Assembly: GCA_965240325.2 (NCBI GenBank)
Contig: OZ251241.1
Span: forward strand, 434,001 to 498,000
Direction: 5' to 3'
DNA length: 64,000 bases
Origin: Rebecca billardiae RCC1528
Lineage: Eukaryota; Haptophyta
In this document: piece by piece, positions 54,569 to 64,000 of the stretch
How the letters are laid out: the number at the start of each line of letters is the position of its first letter
How positions within the stretch are numbered: the first letter of the stretch is position 1
The notes under the pieces: generated by a model
What the model was told of the DNA's origin: nothing
Databases searched by the model: none
Seen by the model: only the letters and a program-made list of their open reading frames with translations
Translations under genes and position numbers: made by a program

Positions 54569-55820
54569 TCATATGGCTCCGGCTCCGGTCCCCCCCCCCG
54601 CTCCGTTACGTCTTTATGCGCTGGCAGACTGACGTGAGCCGTTGCGGCGGCAGCGTCAGTCGACGGTCGGCGGGGGGCCCCCGGAGCGGCCCGAGCCAAA
54701 GCCCAAAGGCAAAGTCCGCGACGATGACAACTGCGCTGCATGAAGCGGACCGCACTGACTGATGTAGTGCGCCGATGTCTGACGATGAGTGATGTCGATC
54801 TGCTGATTCGTAACCGTCAGCACCGTTCTGTCCGTTGATGCCGCCGGCCGAGTTACTAGTTAGCCGGCCGATCCGGAGTACTGTCACAGAGTCCGCGCCG
54901 CCGGCCCGTTGACCGTTCATCTAAGACGAGTAGATATTAATATATATATATATATGTATATCTTCTGCTGCTATAATATTGGATGAGTGATGTCGGACGA
55001 TGATGGCGCTGCGCTGCTATTATTGCTGCCCTCGGCAGAGCTCGTCCCGGCCACCGCCCCTCGGCCTCCGCCGTCTTGCCGTTGCGGGTCGAGGCGTGAT
55101 GCCTCGTGCGGAGGCTGCCTCTGGATCTTACTGACCGCGCAGCGCGATGTCGGCCGGGCTATCTCGCGCTCCGCCTGCAAGCTTCCGGTCGCTGCCCGCT
55201 GTCTGTGCCCCACGGCAGCCTGCTGTGAGCTGCGATACTCGACGACGAAAAATCCCAAGGAGCAATTAATATATAATAGTGCGTAGTTATTACGAGTACG
55301 CGCCTACCGCATCGACAGACAGTGGGTCTTCGTACTGCAAGGTCAAGGACACATACATAGAATGCGTCCGCGGGCTTCCGACCAGGTCAGGCAGTGCGCC
55401 ACCTGACCCGCAGCCGCCTGCCCCCCTGAGGGAGCGGGGCCGGGAACCGGTGCGGAGCACCGCCTCGGCCTGAGGGGCACGCGGCGGCGACGGCACGGAT
55501 GCCGCCGCGGCCGAGCGCCTTCCGGGGCACTTGGATGAGGGTGAGGTCGTAGTCGATGTCGCCGCCCGCCGACCTAGCGGCGAGTAGCTGCGGCAGGCAG
55601 CAGCCGTGGCTGTCGCCCCCGTGCGCCCGCTATTTAATACTGAGTATTACTAATAGTAATACACGGCAGCTGCTACTTCACATCAGCTTAGCAGACTTGA
55701 TCAGTAGTCGTCGTCAGCAGCATTGATCGCGTGAGTCATCGTCAAAATTATTCGTCGTCAGACGCGAATTTACTGGTGATGCCCCGGCGCCTAGCTCGGC
55801 TTCAGTAGTCGGCTGCTAGC
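54569..55820. other. intergenic region
   Basis: Mixed composition with a TA microsatellite at about 54937-54957. Small open frames at 54971-55300 occur on both strands and have no domains. It also forms the 3' flank of the next, minus-strand gene. Confidence 0.5.
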
Positions 55821-58800
55821 CTATTCGACCGCCTTGCCTGGTAGAGGCGCCAGCGCCGACGCCGCCGGGCGCGGCGGGCGAAGCATGGGCCGCGAGCGCG
55901 CTCGACTCGCTGAGCCCAGCTGCGCCACGACGGTCGGGCTAGCGGCGCTCGTCAGCAGGTTGGTGGCAGAGTTGGAGCGGATGGCACGGGGAGGGCTCGG
56001 GCCCGCGCTTTCCCGCCGCTCGCGTGCGCCGCGCGCACCAGAGCCGACGCTGGCGTCGACACCGGCCGCCACACCGGTGGAGAAGGAGCGCTGCAGCAGG
56101 ACAGGCTTTGGTAATGGTACCGCCCGCAAGCGCGCACGTGGGGGCTCGGGTGCGGAGACCGGCTGCGTCGGCTGCGTCGGCGCCGGCAGAAGCGCGTTGG
56201 CCTTCGCCGCCGGCGCGGGCGCCGCCGGCTCCGCCACCGAAGCCCCTCCAAACACGGCGACCATCTCCGAGCCCTGCTCATCGCGCACTGCGTGCCAGGT
56301 TGGGCGCGGACGCACGGCGGGTACGCCCTTCGCCGGGCCCTCCACTCGCCGCTCTCCCCGCGGGGAGCTCGGCCGGGAGGCGTTGCGGCTCCCCGGCTTG
56401 CTGCTGCCTCGGCTGCCGGGGAGGCTACTGTTCCTGCTCGAGCCGAGCGAGCGCTGCTCGGGCGTGAGCGCAGGCGAGGTCCCAGTCGAGCCGCCCGGCG
56501 GCAGCAGGAGGCCAGACCCGTGGCGCAGCGCGGGGAGCGAGCGTGAGCGGAGCGCGCTGAGCGAGGGTGCGGGCGGGGGCGGCTGCTCGCCGCCGGCCGC
56601 GCCCATCGTCCACATCGACACGACCACGGGCGGGCCCGTGGGTGCGATGGCGGATCCACGCCTCGGCTGCGACGCACCGGCCGACGCTTCAGGCGGCGCG
56701 CCGGTGTTCTCCGAGCTGCGGCGCAGTTGGCCGCGCGCAATGGGGCCCGGCCGGGCGGCAGCCGTGGTGCCCGCCTGGCCGGTCACGGGCTCGGAGCCAC
56801 GGCGCCGGCGCACCGAGTCGTCGCCGCCGCCGCCCGCCTCGGCCGCGTCCTCGCGCACCGCGCCGCCCCCAGCCCCACGCCCGCTCGCCGCGGCACGGCC
56901 CCTCGTGCCGAAGATCTTCTTCTCCCAATCCTCGTGGATGCCGGAGAGCTGCTTGAGCGCTTGCTCGGCGGGCACGCGGCTGGTGGCGGTGGGCGCGCCC
57001 GGCGGCAGCGGCAGCACGCCCGGCGGCAGCAGCCGCGTGGCAGCCGGCTTGGGCGGCGCCGCGGGCGGCGAGGGGCCGAGCGGCGGCGAGGGCGCCGGCG
57101 GTGGCGGGTGCGGCGGTAGCACACGCAGGGCTGGGCTGCTGAAGCTGCGCTTGGGCAACGAAGGCATGGATGGGAGCGCTGGCGCGCCATCGCCACCCGC
57201 GCCGCCCAACGGCTGCGCGCCGAGCACGGCCGCGCCGCCGTCGGTGCTGACGCCGTTCAGCGCCGCCGCCGCGTCGAAGAGGGTTGGCGCCGCCGCGGCC
57301 GTCGACTGCAAGCCCTGCGTTGCCACGCGCTCGCGCGCGCCTTCGGAGAAGTCACCGCGGAGACGCGCCGCTGCGGCGGCCGCCTGGCCCACTGGCCTGA
57401 GGCGCGAGCGCAGGGTGCGGCCGCGCGCAGCCTGCGCCCCGGAGGGACGTGCGCCCGAGAGCGCGGCGGCGGCCATCGCGCCGTCGAGTGCGGCCCTCAG
57501 CTCGTCAGCGCCGGCTCGATCCGCGTCGGCACCGCCCGCCCGCTCCGCGCCCAACGCGCCCTCTGCTGACGCCGCGCCCGATGCGCCCGCCGACACGTCG
57601 GAGCGCGCGGCGCCGCGTCCGAGCGCGCCGCCAGCTGGGCGGCAGAGCGGCGCGCCCGCCCCCTCGTCCAGCTGCAGCGCGCCCTCGATCAGCTCGAAGC
57701 CGAGGCACTCGAGCAGCACCTCCAGCGCCTCGCCCACGTGCGCGCTCCCGAGCGCCTCGCACACGTGCGCGCTCCCGCCGGCCAAGCCGTCGCCGCCGTC
57801 GTCGCCCTCGAGCAGCGCGCCGAGGGAGTGGCCGAGCCGGCAGCGCAGCCGGCGCGCGGCCTCGAGGGAGCCGTGGCCGGCGGCGCCGGCGCGCATCAGC
57901 GCCGCCAGCGCGCGCGTGTCCCGCCGCACGGCATCCTCGCCCGACCGCGCGTCGGCGTCCGCGTCCGCGTGCACGTCCGCGCCCGCACCGGCCCGCCGCG
58001 CCGCTGCGTCTGCGCCATCGCTCACGCCGCCCGTCGCGCCGTCAGCGGGCTTGAGAGGGCGCACGCTCTCCAGGGGGATCAGCTCGCGCGGGGCGCCTGC
58101 AAGCGCGCGCACGCTGTCGACGAGCTCCTGCAGCTGCGCCGCCGTGAGCGTGCCATGCGCGCCGGCGGCGCCCGCACCCGCTGGCACTCGGCGTGCGCCG
58201 CTCGACGCGCGCCCGCCCCAGATCTCGGGGTCCACGCCGCCCTCGCCCTCGTCCTCGCTGCATCTGCGCCCGCCCCAGATCTCGGGGTCCACGCCGCCCT
58301 CGCCCTCGTCCTCGCTGCGGCTGCCCGAGCCAGCCGCACGCTCGGCGTCGTCGGGCGCGCGCCCACCGTGCCACCCGCCTTCGCTCCACTTGATGCCGCG
58401 CGCGCCGCCTCGCGCCCGGCCGCCGTGCCCGCCGGCCACAAACTCCGTGCCGGCGTTGGAGAGGCGGGCGAGCCCTTCGCGCACGGCGTCGAGCCCCGCA
58501 GCGACAACGCGCGTGATGCGGTAGAAGAGCGTCGAGAGGAACGCCACGTAGTCCGCCTCCTCCGCCGTCTCGACCCACACGTCCGCCAGCTCGAACAGCG
58601 ACGCGCAGAAGACGCGCAGCGGCATGCGCGCGCTGCCGTCGGTCGGCAGCTTGGCCGCGCGCATGTCGCTGTCCCAGTCGTCGAGCGCTAGGGCCCGGGC
58701 GGTGTCCAGATCGTCCGACTCCGCGACGACCCCCAGCGCGCGCGCCACGCGCATCATCACGGCGAGGTACTGCTCGCGCGACATCTCGTCATGCTCGCCG

Positions 58801-59132
58801 AGCGCGCACACGTCCCAGAAGCGCAGAGTGGCGGCGACGACGCCGGGGGACTCGAGCAGCGCGAGGCGGGCGGGCACGTCGCGTGCCATCTCCTCCGCCG
58901 TGCCCAGCGCGTGGTACTTCTCGCCCAGCTGCGAGCCGTCCTTCTCAAAGTGGAATTGGCCGGCCGCACTCGCGCTGCCGGACCGAAACGTCTCGCGCGC
59001 CCTGTCGGCGTTGCCCGCCTTGCGGCCCAGGGCGTGGGGCTCGAGGCGCGCGGCGGTGCTGTGAATCTGGTCCGTCACGGCCTTGGCAAGGCTCGAAAAG
59101 ACGCGCGCGTCGCGCACATCATCGACGAGCAT
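55821..59132 (-). CDS. large mostly disordered protein with a conserved helical N-terminal domain
   Basis: A single-exon protein of 1103 residues. Residues 1-220 look folded: MLVDDVRDARVFSSLAKAVT, FHFEKDGSQLGEKYHALG, LRFWDVCALGEHDEMSREQY, then LALDDWDSDM and VFCASLFELADVWVETAEEA. The last pieces resemble an EF-hand-like helical domain seen in many protist proteins of unknown function, but clear calcium loops are missing. The rest is low complexity with recurrent RSFS/RSNS and Pro-rich motifs, possible kinase or SH3-type sites. It carries an internal 57-bp tandem duplication at about 58206-58320 that repeats SEDEGEGGVDPEIWGGRRC. I chose the ATG at 59130-59132; the frame is open upstream to 59417, but that sequence is Arg/Ser-rich and runs into the palindrome. 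Function unknown. Confidence 0.7.
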   Translation of the reverse strand: MLVDDVRDARVFSSLAKAVTDQIHSTAARLEPHALGRKAGNADRARETFRSGSASAAGQFHFEKDGSQLGEKYHALGTAEEMARDVPARLALLESPGVVAATLRFWDVCALGEHDEMSREQYLAVMMRVARALGVVAESDDLDTARALALDDWDSDMRAAKLPTDGSARMPLRVFCASLFELADVWVETAEEADYVAFLSTLFYRITRVVAAGLDAVREGLARLSNAGTEFVAGGHGGRARGGARGIKWSEGGWHGGRAPDDAERAAGSGSRSEDEGEGGVDPEIWGGRRCSEDEGEGGVDPEIWGGRASSGARRVPAGAGAAGAHGTLTAAQLQELVDSVRALAGAPRELIPLESVRPLKPADGATGGVSDGADAAARRAGAGADVHADADADARSGEDAVRRDTRALAALMRAGAAGHGSLEAARRLRCRLGHSLGALLEGDDGGDGLAGGSAHVCEALGSAHVGEALEVLLECLGFELIEGALQLDEGAGAPLCRPAGGALGRGAARSDVSAGASGAASAEGALGAERAGGADADRAGADELRAALDGAMAAAALSGARPSGAQAARGRTLRSRLRPVGQAAAAAARLRGDFSEGARERVATQGLQSTAAAAPTLFDAAAALNGVSTDGGAAVLGAQPLGGAGGDGAPALPSMPSLPKRSFSSPALRVLPPHPPPPAPSPPLGPSPPAAPPKPAATRLLPPGVLPLPPGAPTATSRVPAEQALKQLSGIHEDWEKKIFGTRGRAAASGRGAGGGAVREDAAEAGGGGDDSVRRRRGSEPVTGQAGTTAAARPGPIARGQLRRSSENTGAPPEASAGASQPRRGSAIAPTGPPVVVSMWTMGAAGGEQPPPPAPSLSALRSRSLPALRHGSGLLLPPGGSTGTSPALTPEQRSLGSSRNSSLPGSRGSSKPGSRNASRPSSPRGERRVEGPAKGVPAVRPRPTWHAVRDEQGSEMVAVFGGASVAEPAAPAPAAKANALLPAPTQPTQPVSAPEPPRARLRAVPLPKPVLLQRSFSTGVAAGVDASVGSGARGARERRESAGPSPPRAIRSNSATNLLTSAASPTVVAQLGSASRARSRPMLRPPRPAASALAPLPGKAVE

Positions 59133-60864
59133 CGCGGCCGGCAGGGGCGCCCGCGATCGTGAGGCTGACGCCAGGCGGCCTCTGGCGGTGTTCGGCCGGG
59201 TGGCGTGAGTAGCGGCAGCGCAGCGCTCTCGTGAGTAAACACAGCTCAGCGTTGAATGTGATCGAGGAGATCTCGATCTCCACCGGCTTAAGGTGGCACG
59301 GCAGGAAACCGCCGGACTGCGACGTAACAGCCATGGCTGCCGCGTGCGCACGCCGATTGGGGGCTCGTGCGCGCCGAGCGCGTACAGCACGGTCCGGAGC
59401 GCATGCCGGGTGGTCAAAGCACGTGCGCCGGCCTCCTGGCCCGCCCCCTGATGAGCTCGTCGCGTCTCTCCTCACGCTCCAGCCGTGGACCAGCGTGCAC
59501 ACGTGCGGGTCGGCTGGCGAGCTGCAGACGCGGTGGATGCGCTGCATGGTTTGTGCGCCACTGGCCGCCCAGATGGTCAGAGCGTACGGGGGTGGGCGTG
59601 CACACGTGCGTCCAGTCGTTTGAACCGCGCGCCGAGGCTGTTTTGGAGGTGTGCACCTACTCGCGGATGTCGGCGGCACTCCGTGGGCAGCCCGTGGGGC
59701 CACAGAAGCCACGGCGGGCAGCATTCGGGCGAGATGTACACGGCCCCATGGCGGCAGGGAGCGCTCTGTGCGTACGCTACGGGTCCCGCCGAGGTCAGTG
59801 ATACGGGCTTCGCCTGTGTCCGTGGCTAGAACAGGCTGCTCGGGGGCCCACGGATCACCGCCCATGGTGCTGGTGGCCCCGGCGCCCCAGAGTAGGCTAT
59901 ACGCGGCATGCCAAAACTAGAAATCTGACATAGAACTTCAACCGGGACCCTAGCTACTCTCGAGCCCTTCCCATAAGCTGTGTTCAGCCAGCTCGGCATG
60001 CGAATCGTATTGCACGTTTTGAAATTAACACGAAAATGGTCCAAAATCGGCGATTTTGGACCATTTTCGTGTTAATTTCAAAACGTGCAATACGATTCGC
60101 ATGCCGAGCTGGCTGAACACAGCTTATGGGAAGGGCTCGAGAGTAGCTAGGGTCCCGGTTGAAGTTCTATGTCAGATTTCTAGTTTTGGCATGCCGCGTA
60201 TAGCCTACTCTGGGGCGCTGGGGCCACCAGCACCATGCACGGTGATCCGCGGACCCCCGAGCAGGGTGATCAGGCCACATACCCAGGCGAAGCCCGTATC
60301 AATGACCTCGGCGGGACCCGTAGCGTACGCACAGAGCGCTCCCTGCCGTCATGGGGCCATGTACATCTCGCCCGAATGCTGCCCGCCGTGGCTTCTGTGG
60401 CCCCACGGGCTGCCCACGGAGTGCCGCCGACATCCGCGAGTAGGTGCTCACCTCCAAATCAGCCTCGGCGCGCGGTTCAAACGACTGGACGCACGTGTGC
60501 ACGCCCACCCCCGTACGCTCTGACCATCTGGGCGGCCAGTGGCGCACATACCATGCAGCGCATCCACCGCGTCTGCAGCTCGCCAGCCGACCGGCACGTG
60601 TGCACGCTGGTCCACGGCTGGAGCGTGAGGAGAGACGCGACGAGCTCATCAGGGGGCGAGCCAGGAGGCCGAAGCCTGTGCTTCGACCACCCGGCATGCG
60701 CTCCGGACCGTGCCGTACGCGGTCGGCGCGCACGAGCCTCGAATCGGCGCGCGCAAGCGGCACCCATGGCTGTTACGTCGCAGTCCATTTAACCAAAATC
60801 GGTTCATCGTCATCGGTCAGGTTCCTGATCATGATCATGAGTGCCTTCGCAAGAAGTTGCACTG
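59133..60864. promoter_or_regulatory. divergent promoter region occupied by a palindrome
   Basis: The spacer between divergent start codons at 59132 (-) and 60865 (+) is 1732 bp long; 1473 bp of it is one inverted repeat. If promoter elements lie in the arms, both genes carry near-identical copies facing outward. Confidence 0.4.
59314..60786. repeat. 1.47-kb near-perfect palindrome (inverted repeat, 1-nt spacer)
   Basis: Arms 59314-60049 and 60051-60786 (736 bp each) are reverse complements around a single G at 60050. The innermost 168 bp of each arm are identical; the first mismatch is at 60219. Outward the arms differ by scattered substitutions (several percent by eye, not counted) with no net length difference. 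Both arms keep matching open frames reading outward from the centre. No target duplication was seen at the outer ends (gaaaccgcc before the left arm, atttaacc after the right arm). Confidence 0.93.
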
Positions 60865-61890
60865 ATGCGGTATCACAGCGACGACGATGCTCTCGGAAAT
60901 GCGTCATCGAATCATCCCGCCGCCAGCAACGACCCCATGTCCGTGACTTGTCCACCCAGCCGCCGCCGCGCCTCGCACGAGTTCACACCGCGGGCCAAGG
61001 CCTGGTTCGTGCTCATCGTCGCAGCCGCCGCATCAGCGTGGGGCATCCGAATGCCGCGGCTGGCGTTTGCAACCGCTGCCGTGATCGCCATCTTCGCTTG
61101 TTTCTGGCGGCGTGCCCAGAGGCCGCGATCGCACGTTCAGGCGCAACCAGAGCGCGACTCGCCACTCGCGTCCCTCCTGGCATCATCGCCTTCAGGTGAA
61201 ACGCAACATACTCCACCGTCTGCGCAAGCGCTTGCTATTGGCTCGCATCGCACGTGCTTCGTCGCAGAGGACGTCCTCACGGCCAAGGAGTGCGATGAGA
61301 TCATCCGTGCATGCGAGGCGTACGGCTGGTACTCACTGGGGCCGGGCTTCGCCCGGGACTACCGCGAGTACAAGCGCATCATGTTCCTCGACGAGCTCGC
61401 CGCTGAGGCACTCTTCGAACGACTGCGCAGCTGCCTCCCGTCCACGTACACCGACGGTAGTGGCGAGGAATGGCGGCTGGTTGGGCTGAACGAGCTCTTC
61501 CGACTCAGCAAGTACGAGCAAGGCGGCCTCTTCGGGCCACACCGTGACGCGTGCTTACGGCGCAGCGATTCGGAGCGATCGTTTCTCACAGTGATTGTTT
61601 ACCTCAATAGCGTGCCCTCAGCGCATGGCGGCGCCACCGGGATCCTGCGCGCGGCATCATCTGCAAGCAAGGATGCCACGTTAGCGTCGTCGAGCCTCTC
61701 TGCCTCTGCTGAGGCTGACCAGCACGAGTCGGACGATGATGCAGATGCGGCGACAGTGCAGCCCGCGGCCGGCAGAGCACTTGTCTTTGATCACTCTCTT
61801 CTGCATCACGGACACGCCGTGACGCAGGATGGCCAGCACAAGTTTCTGCTGCGCACTGACGTATGCTACCGGCGCCATCAGTTCGGGTAG
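60865..61890 (+). CDS. membrane-anchored 2OG-Fe(II) oxygenase (prolyl 4-hydroxylase-like)
   Basis: A single-exon protein of 341 residues. A short cytosolic N-terminus is followed by hydrophobic segments (AWFVLIVAAAASAWGI and LAFATAAVIAIFACFW), suggesting an ER or Golgi membrane anchor. The catalytic domain begins at about 125 (TCFVAEDVLTAKECDEII), with EWRLVGLNELFRLSKYEQGG and FGPHRDACLRR giving H226 and D228 of the HxD iron site. ERSFLTVIVYLNS follows; the distal His is within HHGHAV (H314-H317), and K326 or R330 is the 2-oxoglutarate-binding base in HKFLLRTDVCY. The family hydroxylates proline or other residues with Fe(II), O2 and 2-oxoglutarate. An acidic/Ser insertion at about 270-300 interrupts the double-stranded helix. 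The ATG at 60865 is chosen because the upstream GTG is not a eukaryotic start. It lies 78 bp beyond the palindrome. Confidence 0.82.
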   Translation: MRYHSDDDALGNASSNHPAASNDPMSVTCPPSRRRASHEFTPRAKAWFVLIVAAAASAWGIRMPRLAFATAAVIAIFACFWRRAQRPRSHVQAQPERDSPLASLLASSPSGETQHTPPSAQALAIGSHRTCFVAEDVLTAKECDEIIRACEAYGWYSLGPGFARDYREYKRIMFLDELAAEALFERLRSCLPSTYTDGSGEEWRLVGLNELFRLSKYEQGGLFGPHRDACLRRSDSERSFLTVIVYLNSVPSAHGGATGILRAASSASKDATLASSSLSASAEADQHESDDDADAATVQPAAGRALVFDHSLLHHGHAVTQDGQHKFLLRTDVCYRRHQFG

Positions 61891-62714
61891 CGTGCCAGCT
61901 GCCTGCCCGCGCACGCGCCGGCTGCGGGCTGTACCCGCTTCGCCTCACTAAACACTCATCGTCATCAGCAGGCAATCACGGTAAAGTGACGATAATGACC
62001 ACTACACGGCAATGATGAGAATCAGTACAACATGCATCTGAGACATATCGGGTCATGTGCGTGTGTCTGTCCGCCGTGATGCTGTGACGATATGATGCAG
62101 ATATCGTCGCGATATACAGTAGATGTCGCGCGTACTGCATATAGCGCAGCAGTCGTATAAGTATCTCATCAGTAATATATAAGCGCTATGCTGACTCGCG
62201 GGAGTGGCGGCGCCGCGGTCATGCATCGACGATGCGACATGCAGACTACCGGACGGAGTCTGAGACTGTCAGGGGCCGGTCGTTGGGCGATACCATTCGT
62301 CCTCGAGCTGCTGCTTATATATATATATATTTAAGTTATGACCGCGTTCCGCGGTCCTTTTCCGTAGAACCAACGCAGTTGGGGGCCCGCGGCGCAGTGG
62401 TTGAGAATGAGACCGTGACGTCGTCAATCCGCACGGTCTGGCGTCTGCCTGGCAGTCAGACAGGCAGCCGCACCGTCTCGGAGAGTGAGTGAGAGTCAGA
62501 CCCGTCCGTCGGACTCGCGGCGCGTGAATGGGCGCGCCGACGGCCAAGGGTGGCCGGCACGGGACACCAGCGGACGGGCCGCGCGGGGAAGCGGGGCGGC
62601 GCGCGCGCAGGGCGAGAGGCGCGGACGGGCCGCGCGGGGAAGCGGGGCGGCGCGCGTGCAGGGCGAGAGGCGCCGCGCGGCGCGGGCCGGCGCGTGCGCG
62701 CGCGCGCGCGCACC
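61891..62714. other. intergenic or intronic region with a 51-bp tandem repeat
   Basis: AT-containing spacer (tatata at about 62316-62332), then GC-rich sequence. The last part may be an intron of the minus-strand gene to the right, since a GTGCGCGCG donor-like sequence follows the coding-like frame near 62714. Confidence 0.4.
62571..62672. repeat. 51-bp tandem duplication
   Basis: Two copies beginning cggacgggccgcgcggggaa, at 62571 and 62622, differ by one base (cgcgcgcag versus cgcgtgcag). Confidence 0.85.
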
Positions 62715-63440
62715 TGCTTGAGGTGCTCGCGCTGCGCCATGCGCTCGACGAAGGGCCGCTGGTCGCTCAGCCGGCGCGCCTCGGGCCGGCATAGCGAGAG
62801 CGCGCGCCACTGCTGCCCGCCCACGCTGCGCAGCCACGCGCAGACCGAGCGGAGCTCGGGGTGGGACGAAGCGAGTGGCGTGTCGCGCCCGCCGCCAGGC
62901 GCACGCGTGCCCTGCTCCGCACCGCGCCGCCGTGCTCGCCCGCCGCCTGCTCCGCCGCGTCGGCCTCGAGGATGGCGGCGGCCAGCGGCAGGCTGAGTGG
63001 CGCGCGCTCGCCCACCGTAGCTTCGAGGGCCGTCCACACCTGCTCGAGCTGCTGCAGGGCGTGGACAAGGGCAGCGCGCGCGCCCAGCGCATCCGTGCCG
63101 CGTGACGCAGCGCGTCGAGCTCGGCGTCTCGCTTCGCCAGCTCGGCGCCCAGCGCCTCTGCGCGCACGCGTCGAGCTCGGCGTCGCGCTTTGCCAGCTCG
63201 GCGCCCAGCGCCTTCACGCGCACGTGCTCGTGTATCTGCGCGCGCACGGCCTGCGCGCCGCCGCCCATCTGCGCGCGCAGACTCGGACTCGTCGCGGCTG
63301 GCTGCTAGGGAGTGCTAGGGTGCGCGCCGCGTAGTCGATGGCCAAGGCCTGCAGCCAGCGCGCCTGCACCGAGAAAAGAAGGCGCGGCACGCGCGCTATA
63401 ACCCAGTCCACGCAGACACGCGAGCGCGTGCTCGAGCGGC
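62715..63440 (-). CDS. fragments of a probable spliced coiled-coil gene (structure unresolved)
   Basis: Several minus-strand segments have protein-like composition but lie in different frames. In order on that strand: WVIARVPRLLFSVQARWLQA with LAIDYAARTLAL (about 63415-63310), HVRVKALGAELAKRDAELDA (about 63225-63165), a second EALGAELAKRDAELDAL (about 63165-63108), VWTALEATVGERAPLSLPLA with AILEADAAEQAAGEH (about 63040-62930), and VCAWLRSVGGQQWRALSLC with FVERMAQREHLKQ (about 62850-62715). A 56-bp tandem duplication (second copy offset from 63115 to 63171) repeats the ALGAELAKRDAELDA unit and shifts the frame. Introns, the duplication or both explain the frame changes; it may be a pseudogene. 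No family is recognised and exact exon ends are not supported. Confidence 0.35.
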
Positions 63441-64000
63441 GCGCCGGGGGCAACCGTCCACGTCGGCCGCGCGGGAGCCGCAGGTACTCTCGCGTGCCTG
63501 CGCGACGCAGCGCGCACGCACAGCGAAACGGGCGCGGGGTAGAATTCAGGAGAGCGCCGCCGCCCGCGCACCACCCCACCGAGAGTGCGCACATGCGCAC
63601 GCCACGACATGGCACGACATGGCGCACGATTGACGCAACGCCCGACAGACAGAAGCCTTCATCGACAATCCGCGCGCGCCCGCAAACGCGGCCGCGCGCG
63701 CGGGCGGGCGCGCGGGCGTGCGTGCGCCACCCGCGCGGGAGGCGCCCGCGGCCGCGCGGGCGGCGCGCGCGCGGCGCGCGCTCCGCGCGGTCGTCCACAC
63801 CGATGGCGGTCGATCGAGGGCTCGCCCCGTTTGGCGGTCGATTTTGATCGAGGGCTCGCCCCGTTTTTGGAGCGAGCGCGTGCCGCGCGCCCCCTGGCTC
63901 CCAACTGGGTATGATAATACCCACAATTACCCAAAATGACCTTATGCCCCCAACACCGTTATCATAGCGAGCCAATGTACTGATATGATAGACTGAACGA
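63441..64000. other. window end, nothing assigned
   Basis: Very GC-rich with a short direct repeat near 63815-63870 (gatcgagggctcgccccgttt, twice). Open frames on both strands have no domains; upstream exons of the minus-strand gene could lie here. Confidence 0.4.

Noticed and set aside
59826-60523. Matching open frames in both arms of the palindrome (MDHFRVNFKTCNTIRMPSWL...)
   Set aside because: They are mirror copies produced by the inverted repeat, with no domain and no support for translation. I annotated the repeat instead.

Overview
This window is nuclear DNA from a GC-rich unicellular eukaryote, most plausibly an alga with a complex plastid (haptophyte- or pelagophyte-like); the sequence alone does not settle the lineage. 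The evidence is spliced genes with short GT-AG introns of about 95-150 bp that nearly all open GTGCG and close CGCAG, very GC-rich coding sequence, AT-rich microsatellite islands between genes, a typical eukaryotic RPL30, TXNDC9 and SUMO-protease set, and a SOUL haem-binding protein with a possible two-part plastid leader. No CRISPR array, operon, rRNA or convincing tRNA was seen.

Layout. 1-4146 (+): UDP-galactopyranose mutase fused to a DUF3431-like domain, 11 exons, 5' end outside the window. 5454-9834 (+): nucleoside-hydrolase-like domain, about six membrane helices and a TIR-like C-terminal domain in one protein. 11740-12698 (+): TXNDC9. 13504-21278 (-): an intact, very young Ty1/copia retrotransposon inside an older dispersed repeat whose second copy lies at about 23.9-24.2 kb. 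22036-23363 (+): doubtful, frame-switching ORFs. 24769-25524 (-) and 25809-26272 (+): SOUL protein and ribosomal protein L30, divergent. 27960-32074 (+): SENP6/7-like SUMO protease with a huge insertion in its catalytic domain. 32599-42587 (-): a 3260-residue fusion of a KRE6/SKN1-type GH16 module with an FKS1/callose-synthase-type GT48 beta-1,3-glucan synthase. 44243-47323 (-) and 47627-49819 (+): a secreted VWD/cysteine-module protein and a membrane-anchored DUF2252 protein, divergent from 303 bp. 50101-50670 (-): doubtful coiled-coil ORF. 50819-53144 (+): leucine-rich-repeat protein. 53693-54568 (+): ankyrin protein. 55821-59132 (-) and 60865-61890 (+): a large mostly disordered protein and a membrane-anchored 2OG-Fe(II) oxygenase, separated by a 1.47-kb near-perfect palindrome. 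62715-63440 (-): fragments of a coiled-coil gene.

How the genes relate. Several products belong to the secretory pathway or cell surface: UDP-galactofuranose supply, beta-1,3-glucan synthesis with a linked transglycosylase-like domain, a calcium-loop VWD protein, a type I DUF2252 protein and a membrane prolyl-4-hydroxylase-like enzyme. The block at 32.6-49.8 kb is almost entirely extracellular or membrane biology, but eukaryotic neighbours need not be functionally linked. The items most worth following are the GT48-GH16 fusion, the palindrome filling a divergent promoter, the nucleoside-hydrolase/TIR-like receptor-like protein, and the calcium/cysteine module repeated seven times.
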